Source of the DNA: Serilophus lunatus
Taxonomy: Eukaryota; Chordata; Aves; Passeriformes; Eurylaimidae
Length of the DNA stretch: 64,000 nt
Assembly: GCA_013399895.1 (NCBI GenBank)
Contig: VXBA01003715.1
Coordinates: 322,065-386,064 of the forward strand
Reading direction: 5' to 3'
Below, one piece after another: positions 12,926-25,086 of this stretch. Both the position numbers and the translations under genes were made by a program. The notes beneath the pieces were generated by a model. It did not search any database, had not been told where the DNA came from, and was given only the letters and a program-made list of their open reading frames with translations. Position 1 is the stretch's first letter. Every line of letters starts with the position of its first letter.

Positions 12926-14440
12926 TCATCTTTCCCTAATTATTTTCACCTGTCAGAGTTTCTGTCAATGTTCAATTGTTGTTTGTTCAAGGACCATACC
13001 TGAAAGCAGGCATTTTAAATTCACCAGGTCTACCATTGCTGTGCTACAGTCAGTGCTGCAGAGCTTCAATCCTCCCTCTGTGGTCCAGAGAAACAACTTG
13101 TGCTGACCTCTGTAGGTGTCACGAATTAAGCACAAGGCTCACTCATGCACTTTACCAGAGTGTTGTAAGGATTAATCAGTTAGCATTTAGAAAGTGCTTC
13201 ATAAAGTAAAGTACTAAACATTATTGTCACATTAAAGACAAGCTGGAGCCTCTTGGAAAGAGTTTCTGCATTATATGGGCTTTTCATGCAGATAATTATA
13301 CATTATAAGATATTCATAATCATATCAGTAATTCAAGTTACTCAATCCACATTGTGCATGTCTTCTATAAAGCTCCAGCTGTTGTGTGATCCATTAAAGG
13401 TAAGATCTCCATGTGTTCAGAACACAGTTTCAAACCAGCCTATTTCTTGAAAAATATCTGACCTTAGAATTGAGATGTCTTTATAAGACTTTGGCTGTCC
13501 CTCCATGAGTCCCACCAGATCATTTAATAAGGAAATGGAACTACTTCCTTACAGTTCATTCTTTTGACAGATATTCAAAGATAGCAATAGAATAAGTTGA
13601 AAAACATAAAAATACTAGCAAGGCACGTTGAAGAAAGATTTTTTTTGGTTGTTGCTTTTTTAAGTTTGAGATTTTTTTAATTATTTTTTTAAATTTTGAG
13701 TGTCTCATTGCTTTCTCTGTTCCATTACCAGCTAGAGTTTTCTTTAATTCTTCAGTCTTTGAACAGTCAACTTTTCATGACATAACACTGCAGCTGTTTC
13801 AAGGAGTCTGCAGATGAAGGAGAATGAAAAGATTTGAATGAGTTCTTAGACAGAATATTTTTTCTGCTGCTTTTTATTTGCTGCGTTATTTATAGTTTTT
13901 CAAATCTGGCAGATGTTGGCTTCTTTTTTAATGGATTTAATAATTTTGAATCATGTTTACAAAGGATTAGTCTGGTGAAATTTTGAAAAAGAAATCTGCT
14001 GTAGAAAAGCATAATGTAATAAACTACCTTAAATTAATCATTTATTCAACCAGAAGTTAAATATTACAGTCTTTGCTCAGGAGTTAAAACTATCATAAGG
14101 AATACAATTCATACCATGAAAATCTTATTTTGTTCCTGTATTAAAATCTATATGTTTATAATGTCAGTATTACTTCAATTACTGCAGATTTTAAATCAGT
14201 ATGTGACAGGAAATGCATTATTATCTGACACTTTACAGAATATAGAAAGCATATTTATTTGCTTTCATTTAGTTTCTACAACACCTAAACCACTTCTTCA
14301 AGAACTGTAAAATTTGGGCTTCCTCCTGTAGTTTTCAGCCTTGCTCTGAGAGGCACATATCAATCTCATTTTCTAGGCAAGAGAGACTAGAATGCAAGGG
14401 AAGATCCTCAGCATACCTGAATAACTAGAACATCTGGGAA
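12926..14440. other. unique AT-rich non-coding DNA
   Basis: No gene seen. It contains the possible ancient SINE or LINE tail listed at 13150-13235 and otherwise AT-rich unique sequence with T runs near 13640-13700. Confidence 0.5.
13150..13235 (+). repeat. possible ancient SINE/L2-type tail
   Basis: The string GTTGTAAGGATTAATCAGTT, then TTTAGAAAGTGCTTCATAAA, AAAGTACTAAA and ATTATTGT resembles the 3' part of very old vertebrate retroposons, where GTTGTGAGGATTAA, AAAGTGCTTT and a short ATTATT tail follow in that order. The match is short and eroded and could be chance. Confidence 0.35.
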
Positions 14441-15105
14441 AGGGATAGCAAGCTGTACATGAGCCACAGTGGCCCTTGTGGCAAAATAGGCCAATGGTGT
14501 ATCCTGGAGCATTAGGAAGAGCATTGCCAGCAGGTTGAGGGAGGCGATTCTGTCCATCTTCTCAGCTCTTGTGAGGCCACATCTGGAGTGCTGTGTCCAA
14601 TTCTGGGCTCCTCAGTGCAAGAGAAACATGGAGCACCTGGAGAGTTCCAGCAGAAAGGCAATAAAAATGAGTAAGGGACTGGAGCATCTTTACAAGGAAA
14701 TGCTGAGGGAGCTAGACCTCTTAAGCCTCAAGAAGAAAAGACAGAGAAGGGATCTTATCGATGTATATGTGTCTGAAAAGAAGGGGTAAAGAGAATGGAG
14801 CCAGGCTCTCCTGAGAGATGCCAAGCAATAAAACAAGAGGCAAAGGGCAGAAACTGATGCACAGGAAGTTCCATCTGAATAGGCAAAAGACCTTTGTTAC
14901 TGCACAGGCAACTGAGCACTGGAATAGGTTGCCTAGAGAGGTTGTGCAGTTTCCCTTGCTGAACACATTCAAGAGCCATCTGGTTGCAAACTAGTACAAT
15001 GCACTCTAAGATGGCCCTGCTTGAGCAGGGAGGTTGGACACGATGGCCCACTGTGGTCCTTCAGACGTTTACACTTTCAGTGATTCCATGATTCTGCGAT
15101 ACTTT
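14441..15105 (+). mobile_element. CR1 LINE, 3' half, sense
   Basis: Runs from the thumb region of ORF2 (GAGCCACAGTGGCCCTTGTG at 14461-14480) to the 3' end (GAGGTTGGACACGATGGCCC, then CCATGATTCTGCGATAC at about 15087-15103). A frame of 84 codons at 14535-14789 keeps SALVRPHLECCVQFWAPQ, the conserved segment after the reverse transcriptase palm in CR1, then is interrupted. About 665 bp, 5' truncated, inactive. Minus-strand open frames across it are shadows. Confidence 0.9.
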
Positions 15106-16797
15106 GAAGGCACTCCAGGTAGCAACCTGACTTTTCAGAAGTAAGAACTATTTACCAAAACAAAAAAATAATTTGTCTTGTTAAAAATGTTGACAGGTGT
15201 TTATGACGTGTTTACCTTTCCCCTACCTCTGTTCTTTTGAAGCACTTTTCCCAAATACGACTGTTAAGAAGATACATTTTTCTTATCAGATCATTAACAG
15301 CAGTGTAGAATAGCTCCTCTTTATAATTCCCAAAGATATGTTTACCTGACTTTTCACACTGTTGATTTGTATTTCACAAAAATGGCTGTTAAGAATCAAT
15401 GATTTGTTTGATCAACACCTCACCAAAAAAAAATTATTCACTCCTTTTCCTTGGTCACTTTATTGAGAAGATGTTTTACAAGTTCCTGCAATAAGCATCA
15501 ATTAACATCAAGCATCAGTACACTCTTAAAACCATGAACATAATTTATTTGGTAGCTTCTGTGAATGAAAGTAATAAAATCTACTGAACAAGAGTTTGAG
15601 TAATATCAGAAGACACTTCATCAGCATTTTTCTGATTATCTACCATAACCTCTAGATGAATAGCCACAATTAGCATGTCTAATATCACTTGCTATAGAAA
15701 CAGTCCATATCCATATTAGTATTACTCATTGCTATCAACATGAAGGAAGATAAAATCTATCAAGAAATGTTACTTCTTATAATTTGCACAGGAATGATTA
15801 ATAGAAGTCTGACAAAGGTTTCACAGAGTGGTACTAGGCTACTACTAAGGACTGATGTATTCTCCTTCAGTTCTGCCCTTGTAATTCTGCATTGGTTATA
15901 GAGATTAACCACTGAATGATATAGTGTGGCTTTTGTGTGCAGAAGGGATACCATACACAGAGAAGCATTATTTGCTAGGCTGTTACCTTGTTACAAAAAG
16001 AATCTATACAAAGCAAGGGAAATCCAAGAATAACTATCCTCTTTCAGGCAGCGCTCTTGCACCTACTGTGCTGGGTGTTGTGGTGGGCTTCCCTGCGTGT
16101 TTCTACTCTGTCACTTCCCATCGCATTACAAATTTTTTTTCAGGTGCTACGAATCTAGGATGTCTTCTCAGATAATTGTCATTTTCTTTACAATGACTTT
16201 AGTGTGGCAAGCTCAAAGCAACTTTCATTTTGAGAGCAGGTCTACAAAGGAATACAAACATTCAGGGGTGTAGGACATTTTCCAGAAAATGACCAACCCT
16301 CTTCTCACTTTCTCCCAAGAAAGAATTGTCAGGGACTGTTGAAGAGTAGTACTGACAGCGCAGTGCAATAGTTGTTTAATGAGAAAGTGCTGCAAAACTT
16401 TTGTCAGAGATGAGCACCACTCTAGGGCTAGCTAGTAAAGATTAAAATCCTTAGCACAAGTACAGTTGTAGAACAATTTTTATTTCCTGCTATATGGCAG
16501 AAAACAAAGCAATCAAGACTGTAAAATGAAGACATCAAGTCTATGTTAGTAGGTGCTTAATCTGCTGGCATAGAAGAATGGGTGAAAGTACCCTCTAGGC
16601 GGATTGAAGAAAAAATGAGTTAGTGAAAGAATAGAACAGGATAAAAACAAAGAGATACGGCAAAGAAAAAAGATGGAGTTTGGGTAGACAAGTTGCATAA
16701 GGCGAAGTGACAGGTGCTAAACTAAAAAGTAACTAAAATACCTGAAGACCAAAGGGGTGGAAGAAGCGTCGGCATAAAGCCCTCATATTTCGTAGTA
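15106..16797. other. unique AT-rich non-coding DNA
   Basis: Nothing recognisable. It starts right after a CR1 3' end and runs up to the first arm of an inverted repeat. Confidence 0.5.
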
Positions 16798-16920
16798 TAG
16801 ATCTGTTATTGAGAGAAAATTGAACATGAGTAAGTCCTATGAAAAGGGATGAGAAGAAGCATTGTCACATTCTCTTGCTTCTCATATGATTTATGATAAA
16901 TAATATTTCATATGTGCACC
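16798..16920 (+). repeat. left arm of a 123-bp inverted repeat
   Basis: This 123-base segment aligns without gaps to the reverse complement of 17834-17956 with about 101 matches (82%). The best-kept blocks are CTATGAAAAGGGATG (16838-16852), TCTCTTGCTTCTCA and TTCATATGTGC. Weaker similarity (GTCGG, then GCCC) extends left to about 16768. It does not resemble CR1 or the LTRs in this window. It may be a long terminal inverted repeat of a decayed DNA transposon, or one of two opposite copies of an unnamed repeat. Confidence 0.75.
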
Positions 16921-17833
16921 GATCTTCATCTGAACAATGACCAATCTTTTCTTTAAAACAAGGCTAGAATATTTTCAACACAAAGAAAGTTAGAAGAAAA
17001 TATCTAATAGACACCTAAGTATGATGTACTTTCCACAGACTATTATTTCCCAGGTTAAAAACTTTAAATGGGAAATCTTTCTTTTCACAGAAAAGTGAGG
17101 AAGGAGAGAGTAAGAGGGGAAAAATATGCTCTGGACAGATTTTTTTCTTAAGAGTTACACATGGGATACTGTAATATACCTTTCAGTGCAGCAAGTTTTT
17201 TAGGTGGAGACCTGGAACAAAGAAACAAGAAAAAATGTGGAAAATAACATCCAGTTATGAAGATCCTGAGGCAGCAATGAATGGTTATAAGAAGTCAGTA
17301 TATAAAACTCTGGCAGACAGTAACATACTCCATGGAATTTGAGCTTGATAATAGCAACCACCCAGGCAATTGACACATCTTTCTCATTGTGAATAAATAC
17401 TGGTTTGGTTTTAACAGAGACGGAACATTTTATGGAAATCACAGTCTTAAAACGAATAGCTAATGTGTTCCAGAGGTAATATCATATAATCCATTGTGAT
17501 TTGGAGAAAGCAGTAGTTATATACTTAACCAAGACCTTTCAGTGTCATGTTTAGAGGTACAACCTACAGAACAATGATTAAATGTTCACTGCAACCAGTG
17601 AAGAGATTTAGATTAGTCTTACAAGGCTTTCAGTTAGATAAAACAGAAACACACTTGCCCTGGGAAGATGAGAATTGCAACTAATCCCAGTGGTGAAACA
17701 CCTCATAGTTATAAGCTTGAATCTGAGTCTGGGGTCAGCCATTATTTTCAGCAACCCCTGGAGTTTAGGAAATTTGCTTCAAAATTGCAGCCCTGACTAC
17801 TGTCTTCAAGACAGAAAGACAAAGTCACTCAGA
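16921..17833. other. spacer between the inverted-repeat arms
   Basis: About 913 bp of AT-rich sequence with no transposase-like frame: the longest open stretch (minus, 17200-17442, 80 codons) matches nothing I recognise. If the arms are transposon termini, this would be a non-autonomous or decayed interior. Confidence 0.5.
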
Positions 17834-17956
17834 GGCGCACATATGAAGTATTATTTCTTTTAAATCATGTGAGAAGCAAGAGAACATGAAAGTGCTTCTT
17901 CCCATCCCTTTTCATAGCACTCATCCGTGTTCAATTTCTTCATAGTGACAGATCTA
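17834..17956 (-). repeat. right arm of the 123-bp inverted repeat
   Basis: Reverse complement of this segment matches 16798-16920 base for base in length. Weak similarity continues right to about 17989 (CCCGAC against GTCGG in the other arm). Differences are scattered substitutions with no indels, which points to a single ancestral duplication or an old palindromic element. Confidence 0.75.
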
Positions 17957-20214
17957 TATTTCCAGCAGCTGGGGCAATAACCCGACTTACAAGTTCCTGT
18001 TAAAATTCTGACACTATGTGGGAAATAGTGCATGATTTATATGATTAAGAAGTGCTTAAAAGAACAAGATCTGGTGACCCCTCAGTGACAGCACTTACTG
18101 GAAAGGGGGTATTAATTTCTGGTTGCTGCTTCTAGGACTGTTTATGCATTTAGCATGAAATATTCATTAGATAAAATGTGTGATACTGTTTTATGGTTTA
18201 GTCCAACCAACTACTAAAATTCATCCTAATAGAGCTATGCAGATTCCCACTGCATATATAGAGCTGAATGTATTGTTTTTGTAAGGCTAACATACTTTTT
18301 CATGTTAATTACAATTGAGAGTTTTGCCAAAAAAAACCCCTTCCTTCATATAACAGTGGTGTATTTGGATACACAAAACTCCTATAGATGTGCTTAAAAA
18401 AGCAGGGAAGTGAGAAAATTTATCCTCAACAATTTTCCACAGACTATTTTTGTCAAAAGTGTTTTGAATTTCAAATTTCAGCCAGCTTCTAATGTGCAGG
18501 ATAGTCAGGCTGGTGAGGCACCCAGGAACCATTTAGACAAGATATTACAAATTCACTTCCCTGGGTCTGAGCTCCAAGAAATGTATTGAAACACAAACCA
18601 AGTAGCTAGGGCATGATTATAATTTTAAAATGCTTCATATTCAAATCTCCTGCTTTATTTGAATGCATACTAGAGATGAGCTTTTCAGAACAGTAGGTCT
18701 CTTGTAAGGCAATGTTTTTATTGGAAAACAACTAGTTTTAAGGAGAGGTTACTATGAATACTGTATTATATTATCTCTCTGACCATTCTCAGACTCTACA
18801 GAGGGAATTTGGCAGTAAGTAACAGGAACCTTTAGGAGCCATGTTCCTTTGTCAGATAATATAGAAACATCATTCTCAAAGCATCAGTCAATATATTAAA
18901 ATTAACAATATATTTTAAGGTGCCTAAAACATATCAAAATAGTAAGTTAGACACCAGCCAAGTGTCTGTCTTGACAGCCATAACAAAGTGATAGTAGAAG
19001 GATACCTTTTGCCATGCCCTATCAAGCGAGTGACCTCATAAAAAAATATACATTGCTCTGTGTCTTATACAAATCTAGATGCTTCCCTTGGCGGCCTTGT
19101 GCCACTTCAAGCTCTTGTGTCATGAAGAAAGGCAAAATGATAACATATGCAGAAAAGGAACACTCAAAATCCCATCGTTTTCAGAGCTGTTAACATCAGG
19201 TTGTTCATATTGTTGTAATATAAAAAGACAGATGATACAACACTGATTTTTAAAACCATATGCAAGCAGAAAAGCTCAGGCATGTGCTGTGTTTAGTGCA
19301 GCTTTACTGCAGCTCAGAAAATAATTCTGCCTGGGAAGCAACAAACTTCAGGAAATGAAAAGGGACAACTAAGGCCACACAGCTTTAATTAAATTACAGT
19401 TGTGAACAAGGTTTCAAAGTTTAACAGAAGACAAAAGACTTTAGACTTGACTGTAAAGTACATGAAACATTTTTTTTCAAATTCACAGATTGAATAGTCT
19501 GTGAAACACAATACATAGAAATACATATTCACAATTCACAAGATGCCAGCAGATTTGACTTACCTATTTTGCTCTGAAAAGACAGGTTTTAATTTCATGG
19601 TGATATATCTTAAGTGCACAAGCACAGTAACATGAAACTTGTTCTATTAGTACTGACAGTGAAATTTTATGTATTGAAATGTTATTGTTTTTAAGGGAGT
19701 TATATGGATCTTGATTCTGACATCACATCTTCATGAACTCTAGTTGTGGGAGGCACACAGAAAAAAGTAGGAGACTATTTGGTGACTATGAGTGCATTCT
19801 TAAATCCAATCTTACAGTTCAGACATTCAGTTTTGATTTTAAGATATGAAAAAAACCCCTGAATTACAGTCCCGTATTGTCAAAATCTATCTTCTGATAG
19901 TGTCATTGCAAGAATACTGTTCTAGGATCTGACTCCTTTTTCTCACTAAGTACTGCCTTTTCCACAAAAATTAGAATTAAGACACCCTTGATTTATATTA
20001 CTTAAGCTACAAGGTATCACTTCTTTTGACAGTGGATACTAATTTTCATATTACTGCAGTCATATTGTCACATCTCAAGGCCCTTGAGCTCTCCTTTGGA
20101 AGATATCACTTAGAGATTTTTTTTTTTTATAGAGACTATAAATCAGATAGTCTGATGTATTATCACAGTACCAATGCAGATAGCCAAGTGGATGAAAAAG
20201 AAGTGGGACTAACC
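17957..20214. other. unique AT-rich non-coding DNA
   Basis: No gene or mobile element recognised. The right end runs into CTAACCTAACCTTAACCC (20211-20227), a short telomere-like string immediately before the tandem array. Confidence 0.5.
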
Positions 20215-20945
20215 TAACCTTAACCCTCTGCTCAGCCTCAGAAGCAGCCCTTGTACATCAGCCAGGGAGAGGCTGCTGAAGGCATCTGTTTCCAGATGAA
20301 ATGAATGGCCACACATTCCAGTAATATTGCTGCCTCAAGACTTTTCCAATCTGGACCACCCATGGTCATGGGGACCATCAGGGGTAGTGTCAAGGTGCTA
20401 TTCTACTTAGGCTTAGGGTTCAGAAAGTCAAAAAGCCCACAGTGCAAGGAATACTGAGGCTGCAAAAGGCATGCCAAGGGGTTCACAGGAGCCCACTAAC
20501 GAGTCTATATCCACGCTTTTCCAGGCTGGGCCAACCATTGAAATGGGGACCTCAGCCAGAGACTCCACAGGCCCTACGCTTATGGTTCCAAGAGCCACAG
20601 AGCCTACAACTCCAGAGATACCGGGGCTACAATAGGCATGCTGAAAGCATCATGGAAGGACAAAAGAATTTTTTCACTACACCTTTTTCATCTGTAACAT
20701 CCATGGGCATAGGGAACTCAGGTGCAGTGCCCCTGTTGTGTTAGGCCTGGGTCAGGATTCGGACAAACCGAGAGGGCAGCATCCCAGGAAACCTGGGGCT
20801 GGAAAATGCATGCCCACTGCATTGTTACAGGGCACCAACTCAGCTGCCTCAACACCTTTTGAAGCTGAGACACCCATGAGATTGAGAACTCCACTAAAGA
20901 ATCAACATTCCATTAGATTTTAGGTCAGGATTAGGTTGTATCAGT
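20215..20945. repeat. degenerate tandem array, period ~170 bp, about four units
   Basis: A shared block (CTTTTCCAATCTGG, or CTTTTCCAGGCTGG, followed by CCATG and a GGGAACTC-like end) recurs at 20341, 20516, 20683 and 20856, i.e. spacings of 175, 167 and 173. A second anchor, GGCATGCC-like, recurs at 20469, 20636 and 20808, and a third, AGGCTTAGGGTTCAG-like, at 20409, 20576 and 20743. Three independent anchors in the same phase support a real tandem repeat. Units are only moderately similar by eye, so the array is old. It is richer in GC than its surroundings. Spacings are not all multiples of three and open frames do not run through the units, so it is unlikely to be coding. Family unknown. 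Confidence 0.75.
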
Positions 20946-21104
20946 GGTGGTATCAAATGTTATTGAAAAATCCATCTAAAATACCTTTTGTAACTGCAAG
21001 TTTCAGAACATAATACTCACTGTGATATTACAGATAAGAGGAAGGTATAAAGATTGAACACACACAAATATGAATGTATAAAATCATAGGCTGTCCTGAT
21101 GTGC

Positions 21105-23145
21105 TGTAAGATAAGCCGTAGTAATAGACAGCCAGCCTGGATGAGTAAGGAGCTATTGAAAGAAATAAGGTGAAAAAAAGAGGATGTACTGCCTTTGGAA
21201 AGAAGGTGAGGTAACTCATGCAATGTTTAAAGGTGTTGTTAGGTTATGTAAGAAAAATCTTAGAGAAGCAAAACCCAGTTTGAGCTTAAATTGGCTACCT
21301 CTGTAAAGGGTAATAAAAAGTGCTTTTATAAATACATTAATGGCAAAGAAAGGAACAAGGACAACCTCCACTCTTTATTAGATGAGCAGGGAAATATAAT
21401 TAATGAAGATGAGGGAAAGGCAGAGGTACTTAACACCTTCTTTGCCTCCATTTTCAACAGTAAAACAGACTGTCTACAGGACCAGTGGTCTCTTGAACTG
21501 GTAGACACAGTCAGGGAACAGTGTAGCCCCCCCTGTAATCCAGGAGGAAGATGTTACAGACTTACTGAACCACCTAGATCCTCATAAGTCTATGGGACCT
21601 GATAGAATCCATCACAGGGTGATGAGAGAGTTGGGAGATGAGCTCGCTAAGCTGCTCTCCATCATTTATCAACAGTCTTGGCTTTCTGGAGAGATCTCAG
21701 ATGATTGGAAGTTGGCCAATATGACGCCCATCTACAAGAAGGGCCAGAAGGAGAATCCAGGGAATTATAGACCTGTTAGCCTGGTCTATTTGCCTTGATT
21801 CCAGGCAAAATTATGGAACAAATGATCTTAAGGGCAATAATACTGCACCTACAGGATAATAAGGAGACCAGATCTAATCAGCATAGATTTAGGATGAGAA
21901 GGTCCTGCCTGACCAACCTATTTTCCTTCTATGATCAGACAACTCACCTGGCTGATGAGGGAAAAACTGCTGATGTAGTGTACCTAGATTTTAGGAAAGC
22001 CTTTGATACCATCTCCTATAATAAACCCCTGGTGAAACTGGTGGCTCATGGCTTGGACAGGTTTTAATCTGCACTGGTTTAAGAACTGGCTAGATAACAA
22101 AGTTCAGGGAGTGGTGGTGAATGACGCTGCATCCGGTTGGTGGCTGGTTACTAGTGAGGTCCCCCAGGGTTCACTGTTGGGACTAGTTCTGTTCAATATC
22201 TTTATTGGTAATCTGGATGAGGGGATGGACTCCATCATCAGTAAGTTTGGAGATGACACCAAGCTGGCAGCAAGCTTCGATTTGTTAGAAGATGGATGGG
22301 CTCTGCAGAGAGACCTTGACAGGATGGATGGATGGGCTGAATCCAGTAACACAAGGTTCAACAAGTCTAAGTGCCAGGTTCTACACTTTCGCCACAATAA
22401 CCCCATGAAGAATTATAGGCTGGGGACAGTGTGGCTGGAAAGCAGCCAGGCAGAAAGGGACTTGAGAGTACTGTTTGATAGGAAACCAAACATGAGGCAG
22501 CAGTGTGCCCAGCTGGCCAAGAAGACCAAAGGCATCCTGGCCTGTATCGAGAATAGTGTTGTCAGTAGGACTAGGGAAGTTATTCTTCCTCTGTATGCAA
22601 CACTGGTTAGGCCACAGCTTCAGTACTGTGTCCAGATCTGGGCCCCTCAGTTTAAGAAAGATGTTGAGTTGCTGGAATGTGTCCAGAGAAGGGCAATGAG
22701 GATCATGAAGGGGCTGGAGCACAAGCCCTATTAAGAGTGACTGAGGGAGTTAGGGTTGCTCAGCCTGGAGAAGAGGAGGCTCAGGGGTTACCTTATTGCT
22801 CTCTACAACTACTTGAAAGGAGGTTGTAGCCAGGTGGGGGTCAGTCTCTTCTCTCAGGCTCCCAGTGACAGGACTAGAGGACACAGTCTTAAGCTGCATG
22901 AGGAGAGGTTTAGACTGGATGTTAGGAAAAACTTTTTCACAGAAAGAGTGATTTCCCATTGGAATGGGCTGCCCTGGGAGGTGGTTGAGTCACCATCCCA
23001 GAACGTGATTAAGAAGTGATTGGATGAGGTACTTAGTACTTTATCATGATGATCTAGATGATGGGATGGTGTTAGGTAGTAGGTTGGGCTGGATGATCTC
23101 AGTGGTCCTTTCCAACCTTGTTAACTCTGTGATTCTGTGATTGTG
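21105..23145 (+). mobile_element. CR1 LINE, ~2.0 kb, sense, 5' truncated
   Basis: The longest CR1 copy here. It begins within the region before the reverse transcriptase domain (CAGCCTGGATGAGTAAGGAG at 21133-21152) and runs through polymerase, thumb and 3' end, finishing with GGGCTGGATGATCTCAGTGG, CCTTTCCAACCTTG and two ATTCTGTG-type repeats near 23125-23143. The endonuclease and ORF1 are absent. Several frameshifts and stops make it inactive. It lies tail to tail with the antisense copy at 25087-26416 and shares with it a near-identical 338-bp block (see findings). Confidence 0.95.
21291..23019 (+). pseudogene. CR1 ORF2 polymerase remnant, frameshifted
   Basis: Pieces of the CR1 polymerase can be followed in alternating frames: 21291-21587 (LATSVKGNKK-like spacer upstream of the polymerase, with FYKYINGKERNKDNL), 21592-21798 (DWKLANMTPIYKKG, start of the polymerase domain), 21795-22067 (with YLDFRKAFD at 21981-22007, which carries the first catalytic aspartate) and 22048-22734 (PQGSLLGLVLF at 22162-22194, then FGDD at 22246-22257, the two remaining catalytic aspartates with glycine where CR1 usually has A or V). 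An in-frame stop ends this piece at 22734. The same frame resumes at 22756 with LFSQAPSDRTRGHSLKL and SHWNGLPWEVVESP, the conserved C-terminal region. At least three frameshifts plus the stop rule out function. Confidence 0.9.
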
Positions 23146-24001
23146 TATAGAGAATACACTACTCATGTATATTCAGAGACTTTTTGCAACCTATTTAGAC
23201 AATCGTACATAGAAAAGTTATTCACGCTAATAGCAGAGTGAGGGCAGAGGGGAAAAAGAAACCTTGAATAGATGCAATCATAAAATCAGTGAGCTAAAAG
23301 TCTTTATAAATGTTGTGCTCAGCACACATATTTTTGTGTTCAAGTGACTAGCCTGACAGAGAAAGAATTGCAAATAAATCTAAATACACCAAAGACTGTT
23401 TCAAATGCACAAATAATGCAAAGGTTTTCCTATGACACAAAAGCTACTAGTATTTAGTTTTATTGGTGATAGAAGGTTTTCCCTGTGGGTAAGGTTCCAT
23501 GTCAGACTTTGGGGAAAAAAAAAAAATTACATCTGCCTTTTTATTGTTACTATCTCTCATATTGTTCATAGCACTCTTTTGTGAGAGTACCTCACTGCTG
23601 TGTTTCTCCATCTGAGCAAACTTTTATCATGTAATGTTTAATGTTTTTTAGGTTAGTACAAAGTTAAGACTCTGATCTGCTAGCATAAGCACACCACTCC
23701 AAGATGGGTTTTAATAAACAGCTAGAAACTGCAAATTTCTGTCAGACTACAACAACCATTTGCAGCTGAGATTAAAATTGTGACTTTTGGGGGCAGCTTC
23801 TCCTACAAGACAGCCACAGTTTATTGTATATATAAAACAATGCAATAGCTATATGCACATATTGTAATATGTGGCTGCGATCAAAAGCTTGCAATGCTTA
23901 TATGACCAATTCTTCCCCATTTAGTTATCTGTATGCTGCATTTTTTGAGGTAAGGTTGTTGTCCAGTTGTGTTTGCGATCCCTTAACTGGAATCATCAAT
24001 T
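23146..24001. other. left part of the spacer between tail-to-tail CR1 copies
   Basis: Unique AT-rich DNA with no gene seen. A run of A residues lies near 23514-23526. If the LTR at 24002-24320 is a 5' LTR of a longer antisense element, remnant leader sequence would be here, but I cannot recognise any. Confidence 0.5.
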
Positions 24002-24320
24002 TGGTGGCATCAGGGATCAGGACCCTCTGAAACTACAACTGCCAACAAAACACACTGGCCTTGTGTGCATGGTGCTGTTAATCAGAGGATCCAGGAAAGA
24101 AAAACAGTCTATATACAATATGTACAAGGGAATGGAGTCTCTAATGGAGTCTCCTCTTTATTGAAATTCATCTGGTTTTATAGTCCGAAGATTGTTTAGG
24201 TTAACACAGCCAACAGACAAAAGGAAAGGTGTGACAGGACAGTCACAAGATGATGTTTACATACCTAAGACATTATATCATAGTCTGACACGCTGTAATA
24301 CAGCCTAATATTCTGCTACA
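24002..24320 (-). mobile_element. probable short retroviral LTR, antisense
   Basis: Read on the minus strand, the segment starts TGTAGCAGAATATTAGGCTG, has a TATA box (CTATAAAAC, plus positions 24174-24183), and 10-15 bases on a polyadenylation signal AATAAA (plus 24158-24163), then ends near GATGCCACCA. A TG...CA unit of about 320 bp with TATA and AATAAA this close together is the layout of short avian class II (alpharetrovirus-like) LTRs. The left boundary is uncertain: no convincing target duplication is found (TCAATT against TCAGAA), and no gag, pol or env sequence adjoins it. Could be a solo LTR. The 65-codon frame at 23967-24164 is taken as chance. Confidence 0.5.
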
Positions 24321-25086
24321 TCAGAAATCTTTGTTACACAAGACAGAACTCCCTCCCTCCACCATGGAAATTGGAGCTTCAATGATTTTCTCATAATTTC
24401 TAATTCAGGTGGTCAATAAGAGGTAGTGTGTCTTAAGACACTCCCAAGTACTGTACTCATCCCTTTCTATTGTTCCTGAAAGCATCCAGTTAAGTTAGCC
24501 ATTCATCTCAGCCTGAAAAAATATAATCCTGTCTCCGTCCAGCTCCACAGGTCATTTCTTTTAGATATTTGGAATAAGAGGTGTTATTCTTGATGACGTG
24601 GGAGTCAACCCTCAGTTAACATATTCCCTAGGTTGCTCACCATTGCTTGCTGTCCCTGAGACACTGCTAGGATTCACACTACTGAGAACCTTGGAAGTAG
24701 ATGAACAGGAAAGAAAGTCCAGCCCGATAATCATGAATTGATAATCTTTAGTGTTAGGTATTGGCAGTTCCTACTGTCATTTCTGCAGTGATACAGACAT
24801 CCATTATAAATGACCATGCTAAATTTGTGGTATTATGTAGCTACGAAGGTCTGATGTAAGGGTATGCCCTAGCCAAAGGGCAAAATCATCAAGCCATACC
24901 ATTCACAAATAAACTAGTGTAGTTTTCTGCAGTAAATGTAGGTCCCAAGCAGCAAAATCAAGTTTTCTTCTCTGATTGTCTTGCACTGGCCATTCATATG
25001 ATGAAATAAAACTGCTTGACTGAGGTTTTTTTTACATACTACATGGGAAGGACAGGGTTAGTGCCATGAGCAGGAGCATAGGGCAG
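24321..25086. other. right part of the spacer between CR1 copies
   Basis: Unique sequence, no gene or named repeat seen. Confidence 0.5.

Noticed and set aside
18190..18260. TTTAGTCCAACCAACT resembling CR1 near its 3' end
   Set aside because: Only one short block matches. The flanking sequence does not follow CR1.
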